A stretch of DNA of 64,000 nucleotides from Vibrio methylphosphonaticus (GTDB lineage Bacteria; Pseudomonadota; Gammaproteobacteria; Enterobacterales; Vibrionaceae): assembly GCF_023634655.1 (NCBI RefSeq), contig NZ_JAMKMS010000019.1, positions 1 to 64,000 of the forward strand, given 5' to 3'. Below are positions 43,197 to 51,557 of the stretch, piece after piece. A program made the position numbers and the translations under genes. Below the pieces are notes generated by a model, which was not told where the DNA came from, did not search any database, and worked only from the letters and a program-made list of their open reading frames with translations. Position 1 is the first letter of the stretch. Each line of letters begins with the position of its first letter.

Positions 43197-43501
43197 CACT
43201 TTGATTGGGACAATATTTACCACACAAAAAATAGGTACATTTTGTCTTAGTAATAAAATGATATAACTAAGACAAATTGTCTCACCATGTTAAATAAGCC
43301 CGATAAACCCTATCCGTTGAACTCAAAAGTGATTCTTACGTGGGGGATAAACCACATAATTTGGGCGTATTTATCAATTTATCGGTTAGTCGGCTATAAA
43401 TTCGAGAGAGTTTCTAGTTGGAACAATAATTGCAATTTGTATCGACAGTGACGAGTTAACGTCAAAGCAATGAGGCAAAGACCTCTGCACTGGAAGATGC
43501 A
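43197..43501. promoter_or_regulatory. Regulatory region of the formate dehydrogenase operon
   Basis: About 305 bases with no gene. It contains three sites similar to those at tupA: GGGACAATATTTA (43208-43220), TACATTTTGTCTTA (43237-43250) and TAAGACAAATTGTCTCA (43269-43285). The last two form a large dyad, TTTTGTCTTAGT against ACTAAGACAAAT. A sigma-54 promoter follows at 43419-43434. Confidence 0.7.
43419..43434 (+). promoter_or_regulatory. Sigma-54 promoter of the formate dehydrogenase operon
   Basis: TGGAACAATAATTGCA matches the -24/-12 consensus with GG and GC 12 bases apart. Transcription would start near 43445, about 57 bases before the first gene. The operator-like sites lie 135-210 bases upstream, a normal distance for enhancer-binding proteins. 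Confidence 0.82.
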
Positions 43502-45166
43502 ATGATAAAAAAATTATTAGAAGAATCGACAACTCAAAACGGGCTGGCTCGTCTGTACGCGTTTGAAAATACCGTAGAGCTTGCCAATCTTATTCCACCG
43601 ACTGTCAGCTATGAAAGCCAAGGCGATACCCTAATCGTCGGACCGACGGCGATCATAACGAGCACGGCAGAGCAGCTCACAGCGATGAATTCGTTGACGC
43701 TACTATCGACCGATGGCGTGGCAAGTGACAATCACCCCAATCTCTATTTCGCGGACAGCGTAGAAATTTCAGGTTTCCTAGGCACGTTTACCGTTAACGT
43801 TCAAAATCATGCACAAACCATTAACCTGGCTGAAATATCAGTAGGACGAGATTGTTTTGATATTGTGCTAGATCATACTCTTAACGGCTGCATGTCTGAG
43901 CAGGTACCGGTTCCGGGTTTCTATCCCGTAGGAAGAGGATATCCTACTCTTGCTGAAGCACTAGAGGTTATCCCAACACTGATGGGGACGTTTGATAAAC
44001 CTAAGTACTTTCGTTTGGATACCGATTTGTGTGCTCACAGCTCTCGCGGGGTTAAAGGGTGTGAGCGTTGCGTGGAAGCATGCCCTGCAGGTGCGTTATC
44101 AAGTGAAGGGAACGATAAGATTGGACACAAGATAGAGATCAACCCTTACTTGTGTCAAGGCGTCGGAACATGTGCGACGGCCTGCCCAACAGAAGCTATT
44201 CATTACGCACTCCCAACACCGAAAGAAACACAAAAGTTCATAGAACGAACGTTAGCGAATTATCACAATCAAGGTGGTAAAGACGCCATTATACTTGTGT
44301 GTAGTTCAAGACACGAAAGCTATAACGTCATGGCCTTACGAGTTTTGCCCGATAATATTATTCCCGTTGTCGTGGAAGAGTTACCTTCGGTTGGAATTGA
44401 CACTTGGTTTGCGGCATTGGTTAACGGTGCGACGCAAGTGTTATTTGCGGCCAGTCGTCATATGCCTGAAACCATTCAAACCGTGCTTAATCGTGAAGTT
44501 GGAATGGCGCAGTTATTACTTGAAAATCTGGGGCTTGCTCGAGAAACGATAGACATCTTGTACTTAGAATCGTTACGTGAAGGGCTACCAACGCTTGTGA
44601 CCAGCTCACTTGGTGTGCAAGTCGGCGATGTTCAAGGCGACAAGCGCCAGCGACTTTATACCTCTTTAGATGCGCTAGCGTCTAAACACACTGCCATAGA
44701 AACCATCCAACTGCTTCCTTCTACTGCGCCATTTGGCACCGTGAATTGTGATACGGACAAATGCACACTTTGCATGGGCTGTGTTGCTGTTTGCCCAACG
44801 AAGACGCTCCATAATACTGGTGATAGACCCGCTCTTGATTTTATTGAGCAAGATTGTGTGCAATGTGGAATGTGCGAGAAAGCTTGCCCTGAATCGGCCT
44901 TATCTATTTCTCAACAGATCAACTGGGATCAAGAATCCCGCCAAAAAGTTGTCGCGCTTCATGAAGAAAAAGCAGCGGAATGTCTACGGTGTGGGAAGCC
45001 ATTTGCACCTCAGTCTATGATTACTATGTTACAAGATAAGTTACGCGGTCACTCTCATTTTTCAGATGAAATGTCGTTACGCCGAATTGCTATGTGTGAA
45101 GACTGCCGCGTCGTAGATGTATTTGAAGCGATGGCCGAAAATCCAGAACAACAATTAAAAATTTAG
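43502..45166 (+). CDS. 4Fe-4S protein of the formate dehydrogenase operon
   Basis: A 554-residue cytosolic ferredoxin-like protein, first gene of the operon. Two pairs of [4Fe-4S] motifs are visible: GCERCVEACPAG with GVGTCATACPTEA at about 182-232, and CTLCMGCVAVCPTKT with CVQCGMCEKACPES at about 421-470. A C-terminal CLRCGKPF…CEDCR pair could bind zinc or iron. The N-terminal ~160 residues have no cysteine cluster. It probably carries electrons to or from formate dehydrogenase or aids its assembly. It is followed after 6 bases by the TorD-like gene. Confidence 0.85.
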   Translation: MIKKLLEESTTQNGLARLYAFENTVELANLIPPTVSYESQGDTLIVGPTAIITSTAEQLTAMNSLTLLSTDGVASDNHPNLYFADSVEISGFLGTFTVNVQNHAQTINLAEISVGRDCFDIVLDHTLNGCMSEQVPVPGFYPVGRGYPTLAEALEVIPTLMGTFDKPKYFRLDTDLCAHSSRGVKGCERCVEACPAGALSSEGNDKIGHKIEINPYLCQGVGTCATACPTEAIHYALPTPKETQKFIERTLANYHNQGGKDAIILVCSSRHESYNVMALRVLPDNIIPVVVEELPSVGIDTWFAALVNGATQVLFAASRHMPETIQTVLNREVGMAQLLLENLGLARETIDILYLESLREGLPTLVTSSLGVQVGDVQGDKRQRLYTSLDALASKHTAIETIQLLPSTAPFGTVNCDTDKCTLCMGCVAVCPTKTLHNTGDRPALDFIEQDCVQCGMCEKACPESALSISQQINWDQESRQKVVALHEEKAAECLRCGKPFAPQSMITMLQDKLRGHSHFSDEMSLRRIAMCEDCRVVDVFEAMAENPEQQLKI

Positions 45167-45172
45167 GAGTGA

Positions 45173-45802
45173 ATGTTGATGGAAGAGCAACATGATGAAA
45201 TACGAAGCGACATTTATCTCTTGATTTCAACGCTTTGTCGTCAGTCGCCTGATAGAGATCTATTAGAGTTTTTAGCTCACCTTGAAATTGAAAGTGGCAT
45301 CAATCAAATGACAACGGCATGGCAGGATTTATCGGCTGCAGCGAAAGGAGCGCAAGTCAGTGCGCTTGAAGATGAATATCAAGATTTGTTTATTGGTATT
45401 GGTAAGGGTGAAGTTGTGCCGTTCGCATCTTGGCATCTGACAGGCTCGTTAATGGAAAAACCGCTCGCTGCTGTAAGGCAGTCACTGACTCAATTGGGGT
45501 TAGAGCGAGAAGATGGTGTCAAGGAACCTGAAGATCATATTGCCGCGATTAGCGAAGTAATGGCGGCGTTAATTGAACAACAAAGTGAACCCGAAGCTAA
45601 GGCGTTTTTTAATCAACACCTAGCTACTTGGTATGGATCGCTTTGTCGCCAAATGGAATCAGCATCCAGTGCTCAGTTTTATAAGGCTGTAGCAGTGTTG
45701 ATGGCAGCGTTTTTCGATGTAGAACAGGTGAAATATGCAACGACTCCTGTTTCTACCAAAGCAAAAATGAAAATAGATGTAAAAAACATTACCACTAAGT
45801 AA
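45173..45802 (+). CDS. TorD/DmsD-family chaperone
   Basis: A 209-residue soluble, mostly helical protein of the TorD/NarJ/DmsD family, which binds the Tat signal of a molybdoenzyme and holds it until the cofactor is in place. The typical core LEDEYQDLFIGIGKGEVVPF (residues about 63-82) and PEDHIAAISEVMAALIEQ (about 121-138) match the family motifs. An ATG three bases after the GTG/TTG-like start (MEEQHDE) is the likely start. Position just ahead of the Tat-signalled catalytic subunit strongly supports its role with FdhA. Confidence 0.88.
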   Translation: MLMEEQHDEIRSDIYLLISTLCRQSPDRDLLEFLAHLEIESGINQMTTAWQDLSAAAKGAQVSALEDEYQDLFIGIGKGEVVPFASWHLTGSLMEKPLAAVRQSLTQLGLEREDGVKEPEDHIAAISEVMAALIEQQSEPEAKAFFNQHLATWYGSLCRQMESASSAQFYKAVAVLMAAFFDVEQVKYATTPVSTKAKMKIDVKNITTK

Positions 45803-45910
45803 TGACCGTTAAATCGTTAGTAAGTTTGGCATGAGGCTTAACTTAACTATTTAGCTTACTAGAGATGTACGTGCTTATTAAGTACAAGGCATCCACTCAG
45901 GGAGCAAACT

Positions 45911-46129
45911 ATGAGCAAGCAAAACAAGCAAGATGAACAGAGCACGTGCAATGAAAGCCGACGTAACCTTTTAAAGGGGTTGACGACTGCGGCCGTCGCG
46001 GGTGCCGTCATTACTGGGACTGCCAACGCGGCAGGCAGTGATGTTGCCGACACGCCTTTAGATAAGAGCGCAAAGAAAACCGGCTATCGTGAAACACAAC
46101 ATGTAAAAGACTACTACGACACACTTTAA
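45911..46129 (+). CDS. Small Tat-signal protein, formate dehydrogenase-associated
   Basis: A 72-residue protein with a twin-arginine signal SRRNLLKGLTTAAVAG and a short charged C-terminus ending GYRETQHVKDYYDTL. Such small Tat-target proteins accompany formate dehydrogenases and are thought to travel with, or be subunits of, the complex. It lies 11 bases ahead of the catalytic subunit gene. Its C-terminal segment has no metal motif. It is short but its context, Tat motif and ribosome binding site (GGGAGCAAACT before ATG) make it real. Confidence 0.85.
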   Translation: MSKQNKQDEQSTCNESRRNLLKGLTTAAVAGAVITGTANAAGSDVADTPLDKSAKKTGYRETQHVKDYYDTL

Positions 46130-46140
46130 GGAGCGAACCA

Positions 46141-48996
46141 ATGAAACTGACAAAACGCTCCAACACAGTGAGCAAAAATGAAAACAAGCTTGGCATCAGC
46201 CGACGAACCTTTATGCGCAGTTCTACGCTGGCAGCAGGTGGTGTAGCAGCAGGGGCGTATGTGTTCGCGCCCGGCATGATTAAAAAGGCAGAAGCTAAAG
46301 CGGTCGACCCTGACGCTAAAACTGAAATCAAACGTACGATCTGTTCTCACTGCTCGGTAGGGTGCGGTGTGTACGCTGAGGTTCAAAATGGCGTATGGAC
46401 AGGGCAAGAGCCTGCATTTGACCACCCATTTAATGCTGGTGGACATTGTGCAAAAGGCGCAGCATTGCGTGAGCATGGACATGGTGAACGACGTCTTAAG
46501 TACCCGATGAAGCTTGAAGGCGGAAAGTGGAAAAAGCTGACGTGGGATGAAGCAATCGAAGAGATTGGCAGCAAAGTCTTAGAAATCCGCGAAGAATCGG
46601 GGCCCGATTCTGTTTATTGGCTAGGCAGTGCTAAGCACAACAATGAACAAGCCTATATGTTTAGAAAAATGGCGTCTCTTTGGGGCACCAACAATGTCGA
46701 CCACCAAGCTCGTATTTGTCACTCGACCACTGTTTCCGGCGTTGCGAATACATGGGGTTACGGGGCAATGACCAATTCTTTCAATGATATGCATAACTGT
46801 AAGTCTATGCTGTTCATTGGTTCCAATCCTGCAGAAGCACACCCAGTTGCTATGCAGCATATCTTGATAGCAAAAGAGAAAAATGGCTGTAAGATCGTGG
46901 TCGCCGACCCAAGACGTACTCGTACAGCTGCGAAGTCTGATCACTATTGTTCATTAAGACCCGGTACGGATGTCGCGTTTATTTGGGGTTTGCTATGGCA
47001 CATTTTTGCGAACAAATGGGAAGATCAGGAGTTTATTCGCCAACGTGTGTATGGCATGGACGAGATTCGTCAAGAAGTTGCCAAGTGGAAACCAGAAGAG
47101 GTTGAGCGCGTTACAGGGGTGAGCGAAGCGGATGTTTACAAAGCCGCCAAACTGCTGTCTGACAATCGTCCTGGGAGTATTATTTGGTGTATGGGCGGGA
47201 CTCAACATACCACGGGTAACAACAACACACGTGCGTACTGTGTACTTGAACTCGCTTTAGGTAATATCGGTCAGTCTGGCGGCGGAGCGAACATATTCCG
47301 TGGTCACGATAATGTGCAAGGTGCGACCGATCTTGGCGTTCTTTCTCATACATTACCCGGCTACTACGGTTTAGCCGATGGTTCATGGAAGCATTGGGCG
47401 AAAGTCTGGGATGTTGACTATGAATGGATTAAAGGCCGCTTTGATCCTAAAGAGTATCGCGGTAAAAAGCCAATGAACAACATGGGCATTCCTGTGTCGC
47501 GTTGGATTGATGGTGTACTTGAAAATAAAGAAAACATCGAGCAAAACGACAACATTCGCGCCATGTTCTATTGGGGGCATGCGGTTAACTCGCAAACCCG
47601 CGGCGTTGAAATGAAAACAGCCATGTCAAAACTCGATATGATGGTGATTGTTGACCCATACCCAACACATGCTGCCGTAATGAACGACCGTACAGATGGT
47701 GTTTATTTATTACCAGCAACGACTCAGTTTGAAACCTACGGCTCCGTTACCGCGTCAAACCGCTCACTACAATGGCGTGATCAAATTATTGAGCCACTGT
47801 TTGATTCGAAACCTGATCACGAAATTATGTATCTGCTGACTAAAAAATTGGGCTTTGCAGACCAGTTATTTAAAAACGTTAAAGTTGAAAATAACCAGCC
47901 GGTGATTGAAGACATTACCCGTGAATTCAATAAAGGTATGTGGACGATTGGTTACACAGGCCAAAGCCCTGAGCGACTCAAAGCTCACCAGCAGAACTGG
48001 CATATTTTCAATAAAACAACGTTAGAAGCAGAGGGCGGCGTCGCAAACGGCGAAACCTATGGTCTACCATGGCCTTGTTGGGGGACTCCAGAAATGAAGC
48101 ACCCAGGCACGCATATCCTCTACGATACATCGAAGCCGGTAGCACTTGGTGGTGGTAACTTCCGTGCTCGATTTGGTGTCGAGTTTGAAGGGGATAGCTT
48201 GTTAGCTGAAGACAGTTACTCTGTTGGCTGTGAAATTGAAGATGGTTACCCAGAGTTTACCGATAAGTTGATCAAACAACTTGGGTGGTGGGGCGATTTA
48301 ACGCCTGAAGAGCAAGCTGCAGCGGAAGGTAAAAACTGGAAAACTGACCTATCCGGAGGTATTCAGCGCGTAGCGGTTCTACATGGCTGTATGCCATATG
48401 GTAATGCGAAAGCTCGAGCGATTGTTTGGACGTTCCCAGACCGAGTTCCGCTGCATCGAGAGCCGCTATATACGCCTCGTCGAGATTTAGTGGCGGATTA
48501 CCCAACATGGGACGACAGTGAGTCTATCTACCGTTTACCAACCTTGTACAAGTCCATTCAAGACCAAGACAAATCAGGTGAGTACCCGATTGTGTTGACG
48601 TCGGGTCGATTGGTTGAGTATGAAGGTGGCGGCGAAGAAACGCGTTCTAATCCATGGCTCGCCGAGCTACAGCGAGAAATGTTTGTCGAGGTGAACCCTA
48701 AAGACGCGAATGACATTGGATTTAAAGATGGTGACATGGTGTGGGTAGAAGGTGCAGAGAAGGGAAGAATCAAGGTTAAGGCGCTTGTAACACGACGCGT
48801 AAAACCGGGGCTAGCCTTCATTCCTTTCCACTTTGGTGGAAAGTTCCAAGGCGAAGATCTTCGTTCTAAATACCCAGAAGGAAGTGATCCTTATGTCATA
48901 GGTGAAGCCGCGAATACCGCGACTACCTATGGTTATGATCCGGTCACGCAAATGCAAGAAACCAAAGTCACTCTCTGTAATATCAAGAAAGCGTAA
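46141..48996 (+). CDS. Formate dehydrogenase catalytic subunit (Mo/W-bis-MGD)
   Basis: A 951-residue periplasmic molybdopterin oxidoreductase that oxidises formate to CO2. It carries a Tat signal (SRRTFMRSS, residues 20-28), an N-terminal [4Fe-4S] site with C68, C71, C75 and C103, and the metal ligand C193 followed by H194 in ARICHSTTVSG. The ligand codon is TGT, so this is a cysteine enzyme, not a selenocysteine one. Further cofactor-binding segments are GSNPAEAHPVAM, RPGTDVAF and GGGANIFRGHDN. The operon lies 24 kb from the tungstate importer, but the shared promoter type suggests W or Mo supply is coordinated. Fe-S and cytochrome b subunits follow. Confidence 0.95.
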   Translation: MKLTKRSNTVSKNENKLGISRRTFMRSSTLAAGGVAAGAYVFAPGMIKKAEAKAVDPDAKTEIKRTICSHCSVGCGVYAEVQNGVWTGQEPAFDHPFNAGGHCAKGAALREHGHGERRLKYPMKLEGGKWKKLTWDEAIEEIGSKVLEIREESGPDSVYWLGSAKHNNEQAYMFRKMASLWGTNNVDHQARICHSTTVSGVANTWGYGAMTNSFNDMHNCKSMLFIGSNPAEAHPVAMQHILIAKEKNGCKIVVADPRRTRTAAKSDHYCSLRPGTDVAFIWGLLWHIFANKWEDQEFIRQRVYGMDEIRQEVAKWKPEEVERVTGVSEADVYKAAKLLSDNRPGSIIWCMGGTQHTTGNNNTRAYCVLELALGNIGQSGGGANIFRGHDNVQGATDLGVLSHTLPGYYGLADGSWKHWAKVWDVDYEWIKGRFDPKEYRGKKPMNNMGIPVSRWIDGVLENKENIEQNDNIRAMFYWGHAVNSQTRGVEMKTAMSKLDMMVIVDPYPTHAAVMNDRTDGVYLLPATTQFETYGSVTASNRSLQWRDQIIEPLFDSKPDHEIMYLLTKKLGFADQLFKNVKVENNQPVIEDITREFNKGMWTIGYTGQSPERLKAHQQNWHIFNKTTLEAEGGVANGETYGLPWPCWGTPEMKHPGTHILYDTSKPVALGGGNFRARFGVEFEGDSLLAEDSYSVGCEIEDGYPEFTDKLIKQLGWWGDLTPEEQAAAEGKNWKTDLSGGIQRVAVLHGCMPYGNAKARAIVWTFPDRVPLHREPLYTPRRDLVADYPTWDDSESIYRLPTLYKSIQDQDKSGEYPIVLTSGRLVEYEGGGEETRSNPWLAELQREMFVEVNPKDANDIGFKDGDMVWVEGAEKGRIKVKALVTRRVKPGLAFIPFHFGGKFQGEDLRSKYPEGSDPYVIGEAANTATTYGYDPVTQMQETKVTLCNIKKA

Positions 48997-49007
48997 GGAG
49001 TCATAAA

Positions 49008-49616
49008 ATGGCTAGAATGAAATTCCTTTGTGACACCAAGCGTTGTATTGACTGTAACGGCTGTGTCACCGCATGTAAAAATGAAAATGACGAGGCGCTT
49101 GAATGGGGTATTCAACGTCGCCGAGTCGTCACGTTAAATGATGGAGAACCGGGTGAAAACTCCATTTCGGTCGCTTGTATGCACTGTACGGATGCGCCTT
49201 GTATGGCGGTATGTCCTGCAGACTGTTTTGAGCACACTGAAGATGGGATTGTATTGCACAATAAAGACCTTTGTATTGGCTGTGGCTACTGCTTATTTGC
49301 CTGTCCATTTGGTGCTCCGCAATTCCCTAAACAAGCATCGTTTGGTGAGCGAGGCAAAATGGACAAATGTACTTTCTGTGCTGGCGGCCCTGAAACTGAA
49401 GATAATTCAGAGGAAGAGCACGCTAAATACGGTGCAAACCGAATTGCAGAAGGCAAGTTGCCTATGTGTGCATCACTATGTTCAACCAAAGCACTGCTTG
49501 CTGGAGATGCAGAAAAAGTCTCTGACATATTCCGTCAACGTGTGGTAGAGCGTGGCGCAAAAAATGCTGGCTGGAGCGACGGACACGATCTGTCTTACGA
49601 TGCAACTAAGAGCTAA
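49008..49616 (+). CDS. Formate dehydrogenase iron-sulfur subunit
   Basis: A 202-residue ferredoxin-type electron-transfer subunit with four [4Fe-4S] motifs: CIDCNGCVTACKNE, CMHCTDAPCMAVCPADC, CIGCGYCLFACPFG and a split fourth site (CTFCAGG … CASLCSTKA). It passes electrons from the catalytic subunit to the cytochrome b. It has no signal peptide, so it would be exported in complex with the Tat-signalled subunit. It lies 11 bases after the catalytic gene, and the stop overlaps the start region of the next gene. Confidence 0.94.
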   Translation: MARMKFLCDTKRCIDCNGCVTACKNENDEALEWGIQRRRVVTLNDGEPGENSISVACMHCTDAPCMAVCPADCFEHTEDGIVLHNKDLCIGCGYCLFACPFGAPQFPKQASFGERGKMDKCTFCAGGPETEDNSEEEHAKYGANRIAEGKLPMCASLCSTKALLAGDAEKVSDIFRQRVVERGAKNAGWSDGHDLSYDATKS

Positions 49617-49627
49617 TGGAGACACGT

Positions 49628-50689
49628 ATGCTAAGTACGCTTAGAAACCAAGCTCTTGCAATGCTGCCGGTGTTGGCAGCATTACTGCTAATGTTGTCGT
49701 TTGGAGTAAGAGCAGAAGAGAGCAAGAATGACAAAGTAGTGCAAAGTGAAATGATCCAGTTAGCCGGTGCTGATTATTGGCGTGCCGTTAAAGATGGGGT
49801 AGAAGGAACCACCACGTCGGCGTCTCCAGAGCATGGTGTACTGATAAGTACACCAGGTGAAACTTGGTTTGTTTTGAAAGAAAAGTGGATGTCACCTGCT
49901 GCAGCTGTGGCGATTTTTGGCAGTATTGCCATGGTCGTACTGATGTACTTTATCGTTGGTCCATTGAAATTGAGTGCGCCGCGAACGGGTAAAAAGGTTA
50001 AACGCTGGTCTAGAATGGATCGTGCGCTCCATTGGAGTATGGCGTTCACGTTCCTCACTCTTGCTTTTAGTGGCTTAATGTTGGTTTACGGTAAGCACTT
50101 CATGAAACCGTATGTACCGACTGAGCTTTGGGGTTGGACGATTTACATTGCCAAGCAATATCATAACTACATTGGTCCATTGTTCTTCATCCTACTTTTC
50201 GCCGTTTTATTTAAATGGTGGAGAAAATCTATCTTTAATAAAACTGACGTGCAGTGGTTTATGAAGCTTGGCGGCATGGTTGGTAAACATAAAGGGTCAC
50301 ACCCATCGGCTGGCTTCTCAAATGGTGGTGAAAAAGCGATTTATTGGTTACTGATCTGCTTTGGTGCTGTTGCCGCTGTCAGTGGATTGATTTTAGATTT
50401 CCCAATCTTTGGTCAAACTCGACGTGACATGGAACTATCAAATTTAGTGCACATGTTCTCTGCGCTTATTTTAATTTGTGGCTTTGTGTTTCACATCTAT
50501 ATAGGTCTCTTTGGCATGGAAGGTGCGCTGGAAGGGATGGTCACTGGCGAAGTCGATGAAACATGGGCAAAAGAGCATCATGATTTGTGGTTTGAAGAAA
50601 TGAAGAACTCGGAAAATGACGACGTAAATTCGGTAACGAATGCTTCTTCGAGCGCTACGACGGCTCAATCTGATAGTAAACTGACTTAA
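49628..50689 (+). CDS. Formate dehydrogenase cytochrome b subunit
   Basis: A membrane subunit of 353 residues from the ATG at 49628, chosen because GGAG lies seven bases ahead and a signal peptide follows (MLSTLRNQALAM…SFGVRA-E); the ATG at 49616 overlaps the previous stop. A periplasmic domain and a first helix (PAAAVAIFGSIAMVVLMYF) precede four helices of the FdhI/Gamma type with haem histidines in RALHWSMAF, YHNYIGPLFF and NLVHMFSALILICGFVFHIY. It moves electrons to quinone. Its acidic C-terminal tail is not conserved in shorter family members. Confidence 0.92.
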   Translation: MLSTLRNQALAMLPVLAALLLMLSFGVRAEESKNDKVVQSEMIQLAGADYWRAVKDGVEGTTTSASPEHGVLISTPGETWFVLKEKWMSPAAAVAIFGSIAMVVLMYFIVGPLKLSAPRTGKKVKRWSRMDRALHWSMAFTFLTLAFSGLMLVYGKHFMKPYVPTELWGWTIYIAKQYHNYIGPLFFILLFAVLFKWWRKSIFNKTDVQWFMKLGGMVGKHKGSHPSAGFSNGGEKAIYWLLICFGAVAAVSGLILDFPIFGQTRRDMELSNLVHMFSALILICGFVFHIYIGLFGMEGALEGMVTGEVDETWAKEHHDLWFEEMKNSENDDVNSVTNASSSATTAQSDSKLT

Positions 50690-50704
50690 GGGAGTACGAC
50701 TAGT

Positions 50705-51136
50705 ATGCAGCAACAACATAAAGGCATTTGGTATGCGTACATCCTAAGCCTCTTTACGCCTTTTACTTTACTTATATCCGGCGTTATTGCCATTGTTTAC
50801 GCAGGCTATAGGTTAGATAAAGGCGAAGATACAGATGTCGTCAACTCGCATTATTACGGACTAATTAGGACGTTTTTTCTAAACTTAACCTTTTTTGTCG
50901 TACTCATTGTGACCGTTGCAACATCGAACGGATTACTGAAAGGTGTGACCCATTATTGGTACAAAGCGACGTGGCTCGATCAAATTGCCAACGTAATTCC
51001 CTATGTTGGGATGGTGTTCGCCGCGATTGCTATTATCGTTTGGATCGTTCGTATGTTTAAGGGAATGGATATGCTCAAGCGTAATATTCCTATGACGTTT
51101 GATAAAGGTCCTCAACTGATTGATACAACCCAATAG
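50705..51136 (+). CDS. Small membrane protein of the fdh operon (DUF4870-like)
   Basis: A 143-residue inner-membrane protein with three or four hydrophobic helices (IWYAYILSLFTPFTLLISG, FFLNLTFFVVLIVTVATS and VGMVFAAIAIIVWIVRMF). The opening layout, a charged amphipathic linker between the first and second helices, resembles DUF4870/Tic20-like proteins. It starts 15 bases after the cytochrome subunit gene and is the last gene of the operon before a terminator at 51165. Its role in formate dehydrogenase activity is not known. Confidence 0.75.
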   Translation: MQQQHKGIWYAYILSLFTPFTLLISGVIAIVYAGYRLDKGEDTDVVNSHYYGLIRTFFLNLTFFVVLIVTVATSNGLLKGVTHYWYKATWLDQIANVIPYVGMVFAAIAIIVWIVRMFKGMDMLKRNIPMTFDKGPQLIDTTQ

Positions 51137-51164
51137 GGGCTGCGACCCAAGATTTGATTCTAAC

Positions 51165-51201
51165 AAAGCCTATATTTCGAAAGAAATGTGGGCTTTTTTT
51201 T
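51165..51201 (+). terminator. Terminator of the formate dehydrogenase operon
   Basis: AAAGCC…ATTTC (51165-51178) pairs with GAAAT…GGCTTT (51183-51196), followed by a T-run to 51201. Confidence 0.85.
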
Positions 51202-51323
51202 GTCGTGAACTTTTCTTTTACCGCTTACCTTTATTATGCCTTCTACTATGTTTGATATTCCATTATGTTGAAGTGTTATTAACTATTTTGCAACATTACA
51301 GTGCGCACAAAATTAGTGCTTAT

Positions 51324-51488
51324 CACCATTCTGGTGCATAAAAATACCAGCGCATAGGTGCTTTGATAGCCGTGGTGAAGTTTAATGATATTAAAATCAG
51401 TATGTTACTTTTTGATTATCTAATTGCAGGTTTTGGAATGGTTCTTGCTTTTATCAAGCCATGTTAATTTTAAGCACCAACTTGGTGT
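51324..51488 (+). promoter_or_regulatory. NtrC-like sites and sigma-54 promoter of amtB
   Basis: A sigma-54 promoter TGGAATGGTTCTTGCT (51434-51449) has GG and GC 12 bases apart. Two NtrC-like dyads of the form CACCA-N3-TGGTG flank it: TCACCATTCTGGTGCA at 51323-51338, about 110 bases upstream, and GCACCAACTTGGTGT at 51474-51488, downstream of the predicted start. This is the usual layout for ammonium-limitation control. The region 51202-51557 holds no gene. Confidence 0.75.
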
Positions 51489-51557
51489 GTTTGAAATATT
51501 ATGAAGCACAACAATGATGCTTTACATGGAAATATGGTTTAAAGGAGTAATCGATAC

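Noticed and set aside
45160-45910. Internal sigma-54 promoter ahead of the Tat-peptide gene
   Set aside because: TTGGCATGAGGC near 45827 has a GG but no GC at the required distance. The genes are better explained by read-through from 43434.
46720-46750. Selenocysteine at the formate dehydrogenase active site
   Set aside because: The ligand codon is TGT (cysteine 193). No in-frame TGA or SECIS-like context is needed.
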